From positions 1 through 23,597 of the IMG/VR virus record IMGVR_UViG_3300010885_014830: a stretch of 23,597 nucleotides of DNA; one strand, written 5' to 3'. Made by a program: the position numbers and the translations under genes. The first letter of the stretch is position 1. The number at the start of each line of letters is the position of its first letter. The notes beneath the pieces were generated by a model. It saw only the letters and a program-made list of their open reading frames with translations, searched no databases and was not told where the DNA came from. Shown in pieces: positions 8,101-16,387 of this stretch. Source of the DNA: a virus.

Positions 8101-9903
8101 TTAAAAATTAATGATGACTTTAACGTCTTCTGTTTGTTCTAGCGCTCTACTAACAGGAGCTCTGTTTTCAGTATATATTACTAATCCGCTGTACTTTTTT
8201 AGAGCACCAGAAGTGACTGATTGCACGTTAGCAATTCTGGTACTAATAGAACCCTGAACGATTTCACCTATTTGAAACGAACCGCCTGTTCCGTTTGTTG
8301 TGATTCTAATTAATTTTAAATCACCCTTAGTTCTTGCACTATCAGTATTCGCGAAATATACTAAACGACCTTTAGCGCCACTCGACAACCCAGTTACTAC
8401 TTCGTCTGCAACAAAATCACCAGAAACTTCATTCACATTTACTCGTGTCGTCTGATCTAATGTAGAAACAGTAGCAGCAGAACCATTAGCTAACAATGGG
8501 TCACGCATAATACCGATTAATCTGAAATCGTTATTTGTAGGAAACGTATTAGATTCGGCTCCAGAAACTCGAATATTCATTAAAATACTAGTAGCGTACA
8601 ATTCATCGACCGGATCACTGCCGTGCCCATTTCTAGGGGAAATTATAGCACGAGCAGTAGCACCATAACCATGTGATGAATTAGCACTAATCGTTACGTT
8701 TGCAGTAGAATATGAACGACCCTGATTAATCATAGTTATCTTACGAACTCGACCAGCGAATGTATTAGATACGTATGCGTCCGAGCGAGATAACAAAGTG
8801 CCACCACTATCGCCTCGTATAGTGACCAAAGGAGAAATTATATATCTACTTGATGTGGTAGGTGTACTAGTGAAAGCAGAATTTACAATACAATAATTGT
8901 TAGAACCATAATACTTAACGATTTTACGGACTTCACCTGAAGCGGGACCAGAACTAATAAAAAGCCCAGAACCATTATACACACCATCAACAACACTAGC
9001 GTCTGTTTTTAATGTAAATGCGGATTTACTAGAAACAGAAGCAAAAGTATTTGTTGTAGTTAAGTAATTAGCACCGTTCGCAATAACTTTAATGTAATGT
9101 ATAGCACCATTAGCAGCAGATGTCTGAACATCCCACTGATCACTACTATCATCAGCTGCTAGAGTTTTAACAGGGATAAAATCCGTAGTTAGAAATTTTA
9201 GTGCGCTGGCAGCAGTTATTGTATACATATATTTCCAACGATAACCATCAGTAGTAGAAATTATATCGTTGGTTACAACTCCAGTTGGTTCTACAGTAGA
9301 TGCAGAATTTCTATTATTTTCAATACACTTATATACATTGCCTGCTGTTGTAGTAACATAATACTGCTTTTCATCAAGAATAGGATCTAAGTCATCATAT
9401 TCAGCATATGATGTGCCAGATATCCATTTATTTCTAGCAGCAACATGACTAACATCAGAAAACTGAATGCGTTTAGCCGCGATCATGTTTCGCCAAATAT
9501 CAAAATAGGTGTCTTGATATCTATCCACTGGAGCAATAGGCGTATAGTCTGAGTATGGTAAACGAACATATAGATTAGCACCTACTGTGGTTGTGGTAGT
9601 AGGTCTAATAGCAGAAATAAATGTTTGCGCGTTAGGTATAGAATGCACTCGCAAATCTTGTGAAGTGCCAGTAACTCGTACAATAGCTCCATTAGTCAAT
9701 TCAGTATCAAAATACGTTCCGCTACCAACAACTGTATTAGATGTGCTGGTTATTTTTACTGTTCCTCTTGTAGGAACAGCATTTGCAGAAGCGTAATTCT
9801 TACCGATAAAATAGTAATATCGAGTAGAAAGAGCTTCATTGAAAGATTCATAAAACTGAATCGCGTTGTGAATCCTAAAATGATGAGTTACTATAGCAGT
9901 CAT
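8101..9903 (-). CDS. 8: Baseplate wedge protein gp8-like (600 aa)
   Basis: The N-terminus (MTAIVTHHFRIHNAIQFYES) and the segment TTDGYRWKYMYTITAASALKFLTTDFIPV resemble gp8-type baseplate wedge proteins of T4-like phages. In T4, gp8 is 334 aa and forms a dimer in each wedge together with gp6, gp7, gp10, gp25 and gp53. This copy is much longer. Residues about 45-115 are an inserted module (GTVKITSTSNTVVGSGTYF, VRVTGTSQDLRVHSIPNAQT) that has a sister copy in the 1152-aa wedge protein. C-terminal residues about 350-600 are beta-rich and Ser/Thr/Gly-rich. The ATG at 9903 shares a base with the stop of the preceding gene (TAATG) and has no clear ribosome site of its own, so translation is probably coupled. 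The family call is from recognition; the extra modules are directly visible. Confidence 0.8.
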   Translation of the reverse strand: MTAIVTHHFRIHNAIQFYESFNEALSTRYYYFIGKNYASANAVPTRGTVKITSTSNTVVGSGTYFDTELTNGAIVRVTGTSQDLRVHSIPNAQTFISAIRPTTTTTVGANLYVRLPYSDYTPIAPVDRYQDTYFDIWRNMIAAKRIQFSDVSHVAARNKWISGTSYAEYDDLDPILDEKQYYVTTTAGNVYKCIENNRNSASTVEPTGVVTNDIISTTDGYRWKYMYTITAASALKFLTTDFIPVKTLAADDSSDQWDVQTSAANGAIHYIKVIANGANYLTTTNTFASVSSKSAFTLKTDASVVDGVYNGSGLFISSGPASGEVRKIVKYYGSNNYCIVNSAFTSTPTTSSRYIISPLVTIRGDSGGTLLSRSDAYVSNTFAGRVRKITMINQGRSYSTANVTISANSSHGYGATARAIISPRNGHGSDPVDELYATSILMNIRVSGAESNTFPTNNDFRLIGIMRDPLLANGSAATVSTLDQTTRVNVNEVSGDFVADEVVTGLSSGAKGRLVYFANTDSARTKGDLKLIRITTNGTGGSFQIGEIVQGSISTRIANVQSVTSGALKKYSGLVIYTENRAPVSRALEQTEDVKVIINF

Positions 9904-10490
9904 TAAGCAGAAGCAGTATAAGTTACGTTAAGTGTGTCGCCAGCAGTAACAACCTTATCGCCTACTGTGAACAAACCAGCAGAATATAGGGTTCCTGTTG
10001 AACCGGCCTTAGTAGCGTTGTTTGCGATGAACGCACCCTTAACAGTTCCAGCAACTGTGATTGTGAACACAACAGCATTAGAAGTTGCTTTAGAACCAGC
10101 TGAAGCAGCAGCGAAAGTGACTGCACAACGATTTGTCTGATTATAACCAGGAGCACGACCACCCTGAGCACCAGATTCAATCCATCCAGTATGCGAAGAC
10201 ATTGTGTCTGCAGCAGAAATGGCTGAATAACCATTAGCAGCAATCAAACCCATATACATCTGAGTTGTTTGCGAACCTACGCCTGTTCCGCTTAGATAAG
10301 CGTTTAGAATGGCATTCTTACCTGCAGTCGTTACAGTGTTAGGAAATTCATCAGCCCACTTTACTCGACCGTTTGCATCAAGACAAACAGCTGTGTATGT
10401 GCCGTGCAAATCTACAGATTCAGCCGAACCTGCGCCACGAGTTACGACTACGCTAGTAGAATCACCTGTATTAATTTTTTCGATAGACAT
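9903..10490 (-). CDS. Putative accessory or decoration virion protein (195 aa)
   Basis: The sequence (VDLHGTYTAVCLDANGRVKW, VTTAGKNAILNAYLSGTG, MYMGLIA, AADTMSSHTGWIE, GTVKGAFI, LYSAGLF, GDTLNVTYTASA) matches a phage virion-protein type that I know from podoviruses and other tailed phages, where it is usually annotated only as a hypothetical or structural protein. It is small and Ala/Gly/Thr-rich, with no Trp-rich or enzymatic motifs. It is preceded by an exact TATAAATA late promoter and AAGGGAG, so it starts a transcription unit and may be made in large amounts. It sits between the gp7-position and gp8-like genes, where T4 has no gene, which suggests horizontal insertion. The decoration or fibre-accessory role is inferred, with no direct sequence proof. 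Confidence 0.75.
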   Translation of the reverse strand: MSIEKINTGDSTSVVVTRGAGSAESVDLHGTYTAVCLDANGRVKWADEFPNTVTTAGKNAILNAYLSGTGVGSQTTQMYMGLIAANGYSAISAADTMSSHTGWIESGAQGGRAPGYNQTNRCAVTFAAASAGSKATSNAVVFTITVAGTVKGAFIANNATKAGSTGTLYSAGLFTVGDKVVTAGDTLNVTYTASA

Positions 10491-10521
10491 CTTAATAGTA
10501 CTCCCTTGGGTTAGGTACGTT

Positions 10522-10529
10522 TATTTATA
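10522..10529 (-). promoter_or_regulatory. T4-type late promoter (TATAAATA)
   Basis: The minus strand is an exact TATAAATA in the 53-bp gap between the 1152-aa gene's stop and the 195-aa gene's start at 10490. The distance to the ATG is 31 bases, leaving room for a short leader with AAGGGAG (10501-10507). T4 late promoters are read by host RNA polymerase carrying the phage sigma gp55 with gp33 and the clamp. An equivalent sigma in this phage is inferred. Confidence 0.8.
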
Positions 10530-10543
10530 ATACGAAAAGATAG

Positions 10544-13500
10544 TTAGAATGGTTTAATTGACGAACTTTGTGTCACTGAACCAGTATTAGTTACGATATT
10601 AACTGCACTTGCGTCGATTGTTGGTGAATCTCCCAACATTAGATATTTCGTGTTTGGTATATTTGGTAGAGGTACGAAATTCGGCACTGTAATTGTTGTT
10701 GCGGTTGGGTTGTATACTGCTGTTCCTACAACTACTCGTAGGTTTGTCATATATCCAGGCCATGATCTTAGATAAGAAGCACCGATTCGTTTTGTGGCTC
10801 CAATATAATTTATGGAGTTAGTTAATGTTCCAGTCGAGCTACGAGTACCATTTAAGAACAGTGTTTCTGTAGTTCCTGATCTGACTAGAGCGAAATGATA
10901 CCATGTGTTTGCAGACATCGCTGGAACAGTATATGCCTTTTGACCTAAACCGCCATTGCCATCGCTAGTGAACGTTGTGCTGTTAGACACAAACAGATTT
11001 ATTGGTCCGACTGTGGTATCCCCTGTTATTGCTCCTAGTATCGAATAGGCGTTGGTGAAATCTGGTAGTCTAATCCAACCTTCGATAGTGTATGAACTAT
11101 CGTTCAGCGTGAATCCTGTATTAAGATCCAACATACGTGTTTCAGCAACACCGCCTGGGAAGCTCAAGCTACCGGCTACAGAATTACCAACATATACTGT
11201 ATCGTCAAGATTTAGAACAGGAGTTACGAATTCACTAATTTGTGTAGACTGATATACTGAAATCTGTACTGAAGCATACGGAGTAATTGCTCCGTTGTTT
11301 TCGGTTATTGCTCCGCTCGTTCTGTTAGCACCAACAACAGAATCTGTTGAAGTAATCGTTTCGCTTATGGAAGCACCAAGAGTTACTAGAGCACCAATAG
11401 AATCTGTCGGAGTTACTGATTCGGCTCCTGTAGTTGCACTCGTTACTACACCACCAACAACAGAATCGTCTGAAGTAATAGATTCGCTAGTTTCAGCTGA
11501 AGTTACTCCGTAGCCTATAATAGAATCTGTTGATGTTATAGATTCAGTGATCACTGATGGGATTGAACTAATACCAACAACTGAATCTGTTGATGTTATA
11601 GATTCAGCGAAACTCGCGATAGCTCTATTCGTACCAACAATAGAATCTGTAGCGGTGAATGATTCATCGTAAGCAACATTCTTGGTAACATAACCAACCA
11701 TAGTGTCTGTTGCTGTAATTGATTGGGCGCCAGTATCGAGTTCACCACTGGTGTAAATGCCTGCAACAGAATCTGTTGTTGTTATCGACTGAGTTCCAGT
11801 GTTTAGGTCAGATACATATGTCGCGTCATTTGTATTTGTTACAGTTATAGATTCTGTGCCAGAAGTTAGATTTACAGATCTGTAAGTTCCGTTAACAATT
11901 TCAGTTGCGTCAACTGATTCTGTTGTTGTAGCAACAGCTTTGTTAGTAGAATTTAATGAATCTGTAGCACTAATCGATTCGTTATATGCAACATTCTTGG
12001 TAACATAACCAAGCATAGATTCTGTAAGAGAAATCGTTTCTGGACCTAAGATACCACTAGTGACTCTAGCACCAACAACTGTGTCTATTATTGAAACGCT
12101 TTCGCTTAAACTCAATGCGAATATGCTTGACTGCGTTAGTGTTGTTAATGCTGGTGTGTTAACAGTTGCATTGATTTGATAATCAGCGAAAAGTTTTGTG
12201 CCAGAAGGATGTACTAGTTTTCTAACAACATCACGATACTTTTCTAGCAGTTCCGTTACACGAATAACATACGAAAATTCTTGATAATAGAAATTATCTT
12301 GGAGCTTATTATTCCATGACAAGAAACCTTTAGTGTCAACATATTTTCCAGGATAATTGGTAACACCTGTTGGTTGCGCCAATCCTTCACCGCTATAGGT
12401 CTTTTTCTGTATTGTGTATTTCGTAGCAGCAGCACCACTCACAGAACGACCAGCATGACTAGTAGTGAACGAACTATTTCCCTGAGTAGTATTCAACATA
12501 TAGGCTGCAGAATATTTGTTAAAATTAGAACCTCTAGTTAATATGTTAAGTTCTGCAATTTCACCAGTTATTGTATTCGCAACAGCAACAGCATTTCTAC
12601 CTAGATATCCACCATATCCGTCATCTACATTTAATTTCGTAATTTCATCATCAATGATAGTGATCGTAGGAATAGTTGTATAATTTTTTCCTGGATTGAT
12701 GATAGAAATCGCATTGATCATATAGAAACTCGCGGTGCTATATGTTAATGCAGACGCGAGCGTAGATGAAACATTAGCCGCAGCCAATTTACTATAGCCG
12801 TTCGCGCGAGCATTTACGTTTGTTCGTGCAGTAGAAACGAATGTTTGCGCACCACCAATAGAATGAACTCTAAGCGCTGTACTAGATCCAGTGATACGAA
12901 CAATATCACCAACAGCTAACTGAGAAGTGAATGCGCTACCGATACCATAAACAGTATTCGTAGAGGTTTTTGCTTTTAATATACCTGTTAATTTCTTAGT
13001 CACGGCAGCTGTATTAGCACCTTTACGAACAAAAAAGTCCGAATCAAGGCGAACGTTTTTCATATTCCCAATAATATCAGAATTCAATGCAGTAGGAATA
13101 GCTTCTGGATAATAAGAAGCAACAACAATTTCTGTTCCTGTGCCATCACCATTTACTCGAACACGAGTGTTGTTTTTAGTGTATCCAGATCCACCCTTGA
13201 CAATACGAGCAGTTATACCTGTTGCTTCTTTAACTCTAGTAACAATAGCTGTAGCTGTAGAAGTCGAACCTGCTCCACCAATTTCAATTAAATCGCCTGT
13301 ATTATGGCGCGAACCGCCTTCTGTTATGTTGAATTGTGTGACAGGACCAATTTGCGCACTAACGGTAGCGTAATTATTGTTATCGTCGAATACTCTTTCG
13401 CCATCAACGAATGTTCCGTCGATGCTTTCTACCGTCATGTCGTAAATAATCATTCCAGAAGAAATGGTAGAAACTACTCCCTGAACAACAGCAGTTGCCC

Positions 13501-14002
13501 CAGAAACAGCACCTGTTACTTTAATACCTCCGAACCCTGAAGGATTAATGTTCTTAGGTTCGCCGACACGAAGCTTTGACTCTCTGAGCCAACGTCCGTC
13601 AGACGCACGTAGAATATCATCGCCTGGATAATAGAAATCTACTTCTTTATTGAAAAGCGCACGAAATAGAAAACGATACGATTCTGGAGTACCTCGAGAT
13701 TTATAAAAATCGCGAATATTCTTAATCAAAAGGCGTTGGTCTACAAGAGCGTCCTTTGGTATACTTGGCATAAGTTCGCGACGAAAATATTCAACAAAAG
13801 AATCTAATGTTCTGTCAATATCACGATAATCACTAAGAGAACGTGTTGCGTTAACAACCTTACCGTTCTGTTCCATATACTCAAAATATGCTTTCAGAAA
13901 CGAAACGAATTGCGGTCCTTCTTCGCGAATAAACCCAGGAAACTGAGATTCGATTTGAGAAGATAATTTCTTAAATGTTTCGTTTGCGCCAGCTATTGCC
14001 AT
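10544..14002 (-). CDS. Giant baseplate wedge protein (gp7 position) with repeats and LamG end (1152 aa)
   Basis: The N-terminal ~150 residues (FPGFIREEGPQFVSFLKAYF, EYMEQNG, RGTPESYRFLFRALF, VDFYYPGDDIL) are typical of a large wedge or structural protein that follows gene 6 in T4-like phages of the cyanophage group. T4 gp7 occupies this position and is 1032 aa, but I cannot prove homology. Residues about 150-340 are Gly/Thr-rich beta repeats. Residues about 344-400 hold the module shared with gp8 (NTVYGIGSAF, LRVHSIGGAQTF). Residues 634-900 are 13 tandem copies of a 20-aa unit, ESITSTDSVVG-x9. Residues about 945-1150 look like a LamG/concanavalin fold (YTIEGWIRL, WYHFALVRSG, ETLFLNG, GYMTNLRVVVGTAVY), usually carbohydrate-binding. 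The ATG is in a TAATG overlap with gene 6. It probably links the wedge to a sugar-binding tip. Confidence 0.82.
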   Translation of the reverse strand: MAIAGANETFKKLSSQIESQFPGFIREEGPQFVSFLKAYFEYMEQNGKVVNATRSLSDYRDIDRTLDSFVEYFRRELMPSIPKDALVDQRLLIKNIRDFYKSRGTPESYRFLFRALFNKEVDFYYPGDDILRASDGRWLRESKLRVGEPKNINPSGFGGIKVTGAVSGATAVVQGVVSTISSGMIIYDMTVESIDGTFVDGERVFDDNNNYATVSAQIGPVTQFNITEGGSRHNTGDLIEIGGAGSTSTATAIVTRVKEATGITARIVKGGSGYTKNNTRVRVNGDGTGTEIVVASYYPEAIPTALNSDIIGNMKNVRLDSDFFVRKGANTAAVTKKLTGILKAKTSTNTVYGIGSAFTSQLAVGDIVRITGSSTALRVHSIGGAQTFVSTARTNVNARANGYSKLAAANVSSTLASALTYSTASFYMINAISIINPGKNYTTIPTITIIDDEITKLNVDDGYGGYLGRNAVAVANTITGEIAELNILTRGSNFNKYSAAYMLNTTQGNSSFTTSHAGRSVSGAAATKYTIQKKTYSGEGLAQPTGVTNYPGKYVDTKGFLSWNNKLQDNFYYQEFSYVIRVTELLEKYRDVVRKLVHPSGTKLFADYQINATVNTPALTTLTQSSIFALSLSESVSIIDTVVGARVTSGILGPETISLTESMLGYVTKNVAYNESISATDSLNSTNKAVATTTESVDATEIVNGTYRSVNLTSGTESITVTNTNDATYVSDLNTGTQSITTTDSVAGIYTSGELDTGAQSITATDTMVGYVTKNVAYDESFTATDSIVGTNRAIASFAESITSTDSVVGISSIPSVITESITSTDSIIGYGVTSAETSESITSDDSVVGGVVTSATTGAESVTPTDSIGALVTLGASISETITSTDSVVGANRTSGAITENNGAITPYASVQISVYQSTQISEFVTPVLNLDDTVYVGNSVAGSLSFPGGVAETRMLDLNTGFTLNDSSYTIEGWIRLPDFTNAYSILGAITGDTTVGPINLFVSNSTTFTSDGNGGLGQKAYTVPAMSANTWYHFALVRSGTTETLFLNGTRSSTGTLTNSINYIGATKRIGASYLRSWPGYMTNLRVVVGTAVYNPTATTITVPNFVPLPNIPNTKYLMLGDSPTIDASAVNIVTNTGSVTQSSSIKPF
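11303..12103 (-). repeat. 13 tandem 20-aa (about 60-bp) repeats, ESITxTDSvvG type
   Basis: Thirteen units can be aligned, each starting with [E/Q][S/T][I/V/F][T/S/D]x[T/I/D][D/E/N]. Landmark bases recur at plus positions 11341, 11401, 11464, 11524, 11584, 11644, 11704, 11770, 11836, 11898, 11959, 12019 and 12080, a period of 60 bp with occasional additions of 3-6 bp. The middle units are nearly identical at DNA level, suggesting expansion by recombination or slippage, while the outer units have diverged. Confidence 0.9.
11673..12012. repeat. 25-bp exact direct repeat pair inside the 20-aa repeat array
   Basis: The same 25 bases (starting GCAACATTCTTGG on plus) occur at 11673-11697 and 11988-12012, 315 bp apart. 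They encode GYVTKNVAY in units 2 and 7. The spacing equals five repeat units plus 15 bp, which fits duplication of a five-unit block after the basic array formed. Confidence 0.9.
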
Positions 14003-15888
14003 TAGAAGTTATATAACCTTCCGGTAGGAGTTAGCAATGTAGCTGTCTGACCCATCGTGTCTACGTTCGAAGAAACAGCAACCGTTTTACCTGTGTTGTC
14101 ATCAATCACGTTAACGATAGTCTGAGACATTAATAAAATTTGATTTCGAATAGGAATGATATTGGGATTAACAGGAGAAACAACAATAGAAATTTCAGAA
14201 CCAACAATAGTGCCAGGAACGAAACTATTAATATTCACCGTGCCAGTTTCGTAGTCTATGGTTCCTGCTGTATTGTTTGTGTATACTCTCGAAGAAATCC
14301 CACCAATACCAGTCGTATGATAAATGCGAAGCGTACCATATCCATTATCATCGAAATATGAATTAAAATCAGCATACTGGAACTGCGAAGAAGTTAAGCA
14401 ACCAAATGCAGAATTCTGTATAGTATCACTCAAAGAACCTAGTCTTTGAATCTTATGATTGAATTTCAATGTATATGAGTTGATGCCAGTAAAATTAGGC
14501 ACAAATGTTTTTCTCAAACGAATATTTGCGTTTGTAGAAACGATAGCATCATCAACGCTGTCTAGAAAATCTAAGAATCTTGAATATCTAAAACGCTGAC
14601 CAAATCTTGAAAGATAAGCACTTTCGTATGCTATGACTTTATTGGTTATAGCGTCAGCAATTTCACCAGGAGTTTTTGCAGTTTGCGAAGGAACATAACG
14701 CACGTCAATTTCTGGCATAATATACAGATAAGTTGGATCAACAACTTCTACGTCAATTGATTGTACATTGAACTTACGAACAGAAGTACGAATATCAGTT
14801 TTGCGAGTTGTTGAGAATAGAGTTCCGGTTTTAGGTTTCGGACAAACAAATACTTTACCATATATCGGAGGAACGTTTTCTTCGCCACCCCAAACAGTAA
14901 CAGCTTGAATATCTGGATTTTCACGAAGCAGAATACGCTCATAGTCGTATGATGTTACGCTACGATTTTGGGTTTCATATTGAAGAGGAGCATTAAAACG
15001 AACCGACTCAATTGATTCGATAGCAGCACCACCTGAAGCACGACCTACTGGTTCGATGTATATGCCATTTTGTCCGTCAATAGTAGAACCAACAACATTA
15101 AAGATATTAGCGCCATTTGGAGCTGCACCATTACAAACACGATAAGAAACAGCAACAACACTTGATGTGGATGGTAATTTACCTAAAACGCCATCACCGA
15201 AAACAACTTTATATCTCTGCTCTTTATCCGCTTCTACGAAATATATCTGAGAACTAGAATTGATAGTCAATATGTCATCTACTTTAACGTAATTTTGTGT
15301 ATTACCGCTCGTAGTGACAGTTACAGTGATGCTCGACGTATCTACGTTATCGTTAGGTAAAACGAATGATGTGTTAGATGCGCGATTGAATAAGAATCTG
15401 TGAGTAAGCGGAACACCTTCTGTGATACGAATATATTCGGAAAATCCATCATCAGTGTTAGCCGTAATTGTGTATGTTTGAGGCGCAACGAATGTGTATG
15501 AAGTTCCGTTAACTGATGTAGTGAACTTAGTGTCTTTAGCGACACGAATAGAACGGAATGTTGTATTCGCTACCGAATTCGTGAAGATAAGCTTGACGTT
15601 CGCACTCGCGCCTCGCGCGCTCGTGGGAGTATATCCTAATTTTTTAGCATGAGACACAACGCTATCATAGAGCTGTGCTGTGTCTAAGAACGACTCGTTA
15701 GCAGCCATATTAACGTAGAACGCATTATAGTATGTGTTATATGCCAATAAGTCTAGAAGCGTTCCTAGAGCAGAGTCGTTAAAATCGTAGTCTGTGAATT
15801 CAGGTTTAGCAGCAATGAACGTGCGCAGATTTGCACGAATCGTATCGTAATCTAATCCTGTTACTATGAGATCTGTATTAGCAGGCAT
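14002..15888 (-). CDS. 6: Baseplate wedge protein gp6 (628 aa)
   Basis: The protein is a clear gp6-family (T4) baseplate wedge subunit, the ring-forming 'core bundle' protein homologous to gpJ of phage P2. The N-terminus (LDYDTIRANLRTFIAAKPEF, DYDFNDSALGTLLDLLAYNT, YYNAFYVNMAANESFLDTAQ) is the well conserved family signature, followed by HAKKLGYTPTSARGA. The length is close to T4 gp6 (660 aa). The middle (YKVVFGDGVLGKLP, SVRFNAPLQYETQNRSVTSYDYE) is also typical of the family. It follows gp25 through a TAATG overlap and ends in another TAATG overlap with the giant wedge gene, so gp25, gp6 and the wedge protein are probably made in step. No truncation or oddity is seen. Confidence 0.95.
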   Translation of the reverse strand: MPANTDLIVTGLDYDTIRANLRTFIAAKPEFTDYDFNDSALGTLLDLLAYNTYYNAFYVNMAANESFLDTAQLYDSVVSHAKKLGYTPTSARGASANVKLIFTNSVANTTFRSIRVAKDTKFTTSVNGTSYTFVAPQTYTITANTDDGFSEYIRITEGVPLTHRFLFNRASNTSFVLPNDNVDTSSITVTVTTSGNTQNYVKVDDILTINSSSQIYFVEADKEQRYKVVFGDGVLGKLPSTSSVVAVSYRVCNGAAPNGANIFNVVGSTIDGQNGIYIEPVGRASGGAAIESIESVRFNAPLQYETQNRSVTSYDYERILLRENPDIQAVTVWGGEENVPPIYGKVFVCPKPKTGTLFSTTRKTDIRTSVRKFNVQSIDVEVVDPTYLYIMPEIDVRYVPSQTAKTPGEIADAITNKVIAYESAYLSRFGQRFRYSRFLDFLDSVDDAIVSTNANIRLRKTFVPNFTGINSYTLKFNHKIQRLGSLSDTIQNSAFGCLTSSQFQYADFNSYFDDNGYGTLRIYHTTGIGGISSRVYTNNTAGTIDYETGTVNINSFVPGTIVGSEISIVVSPVNPNIIPIRNQILLMSQTIVNVIDDNTGKTVAVSSNVDTMGQTATLLTPTGRLYNF

Positions 15889-16319
15889 TAGCGGACCCTA
15901 TTAAGATTGACGTCCAGCGATACGTCGTTGAGTGTACCCACGTTTCGGAAACGTACAGTAACCGATAGTGCGTTTTCATCTGTATATTCTTTTACTGTTA
16001 CTGATTCTCTGCCGTCTTCAGACTCGAGCTTCACTCTTGGCTCGTAGTTTCCGATAGCGATATTAACCATCGTCTCGAATTCTGATTTCGTGATAGAGTT
16101 GAAATTCTCAAACAAACGAGCACGAATATTGCCGCCGAATTCTGGGTGAAACGGGCGCTCGTAGTGATTTGTCATGACAAGATTCTTGACGGCTTGCTTA
16201 ACGGCTTCGTCGTCTTTTTTGATTATTAGCTTACCAGTCGTAGGGTGACGTCTAAACGCAAGGTCGAAATCCCTGTTCGTCGCTTTATTAAGATATGCCG
16301 GCAGAGATTTCTTTTGCAT
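15888..16319 (-). CDS. 25: Baseplate wedge protein gp25 (143 aa)
   Basis: This is a gp25 family member, a small lysozyme-fold but non-enzymatic wedge protein that triggers sheath contraction and is shared with type VI secretion (TssE). Family features visible are RDFDLAFRRHPTTGKL, ERPFHPEFGGNIRARLFE and the diagnostic EPR motif (residues 93-95, in YEPRVKLE). The length is close to T4 gp25 (132 aa). It is the first gene of a transcription unit: an AATAAATA late-promoter variant lies 20 bases upstream, with a purine-rich ribosome site (AAAGGAAAAGG). It is coupled by TAATG to gp6. The identification is firm. Confidence 0.96.
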   Translation of the reverse strand: MQKKSLPAYLNKATNRDFDLAFRRHPTTGKLIIKKDDEAVKQAVKNLVMTNHYERPFHPEFGGNIRARLFENFNSITKSEFETMVNIAIGNYEPRVKLESEDGRESVTVKEYTDENALSVTVRFRNVGTLNDVSLDVNLNRVR

Positions 16320-16338
16320 AAACCCTTTTCCTTTATCT

Positions 16339-16346
16339 TATTTATT
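16339..16346 (-). promoter_or_regulatory. Late promoter variant (AATAAATA) for gp25-gp6-wedge unit
   Basis: The minus strand reads AATAAATA, one base off TATAAATA, in the 68-bp gap upstream of gp25. It is 19 bases from the gp25 ATG, about the same spacing as the exact copy upstream of 23028. The opposing plus-strand sigma70-like element starts 2 bases away, so the two may interfere. Confidence 0.6.
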
Positions 16347-16347
16347 C

Positions 16348-16376
16348 TTGACAAACAGTGGTATTTACATTATAAT
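16348..16376 (+). promoter_or_regulatory. Perfect sigma70 promoter, antisense to the structural operon
   Basis: TTGACA at 16348-16353 and TATAAT at 16371-16376 are separated by exactly 17 bases, a full consensus host housekeeping promoter. Predicted start of transcription is near 16383. It points rightward, away from gp25 and into the 3' end of the minus-strand Gly/Ala-rich gene that stops at 16388. No translatable sense gene lies directly downstream, so an antisense RNA is the likely product if it is active. Confidence 0.65.
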
Positions 16377-16387
16377 ATGAAATGTAA

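Noticed and set aside
15888-16319. gp25 as the missing tail lysozyme
   Set aside because: gp25 has a lysozyme-like fold but is known as a structural, non-catalytic baseplate part; the EPR motif is structural.
16369-16374. Minus-strand TATAAT overlapping the plus-strand -10 box
   Set aside because: TATAAT and its complement overlap here by symmetry, and no good -35 is present at the right distance on the minus strand.
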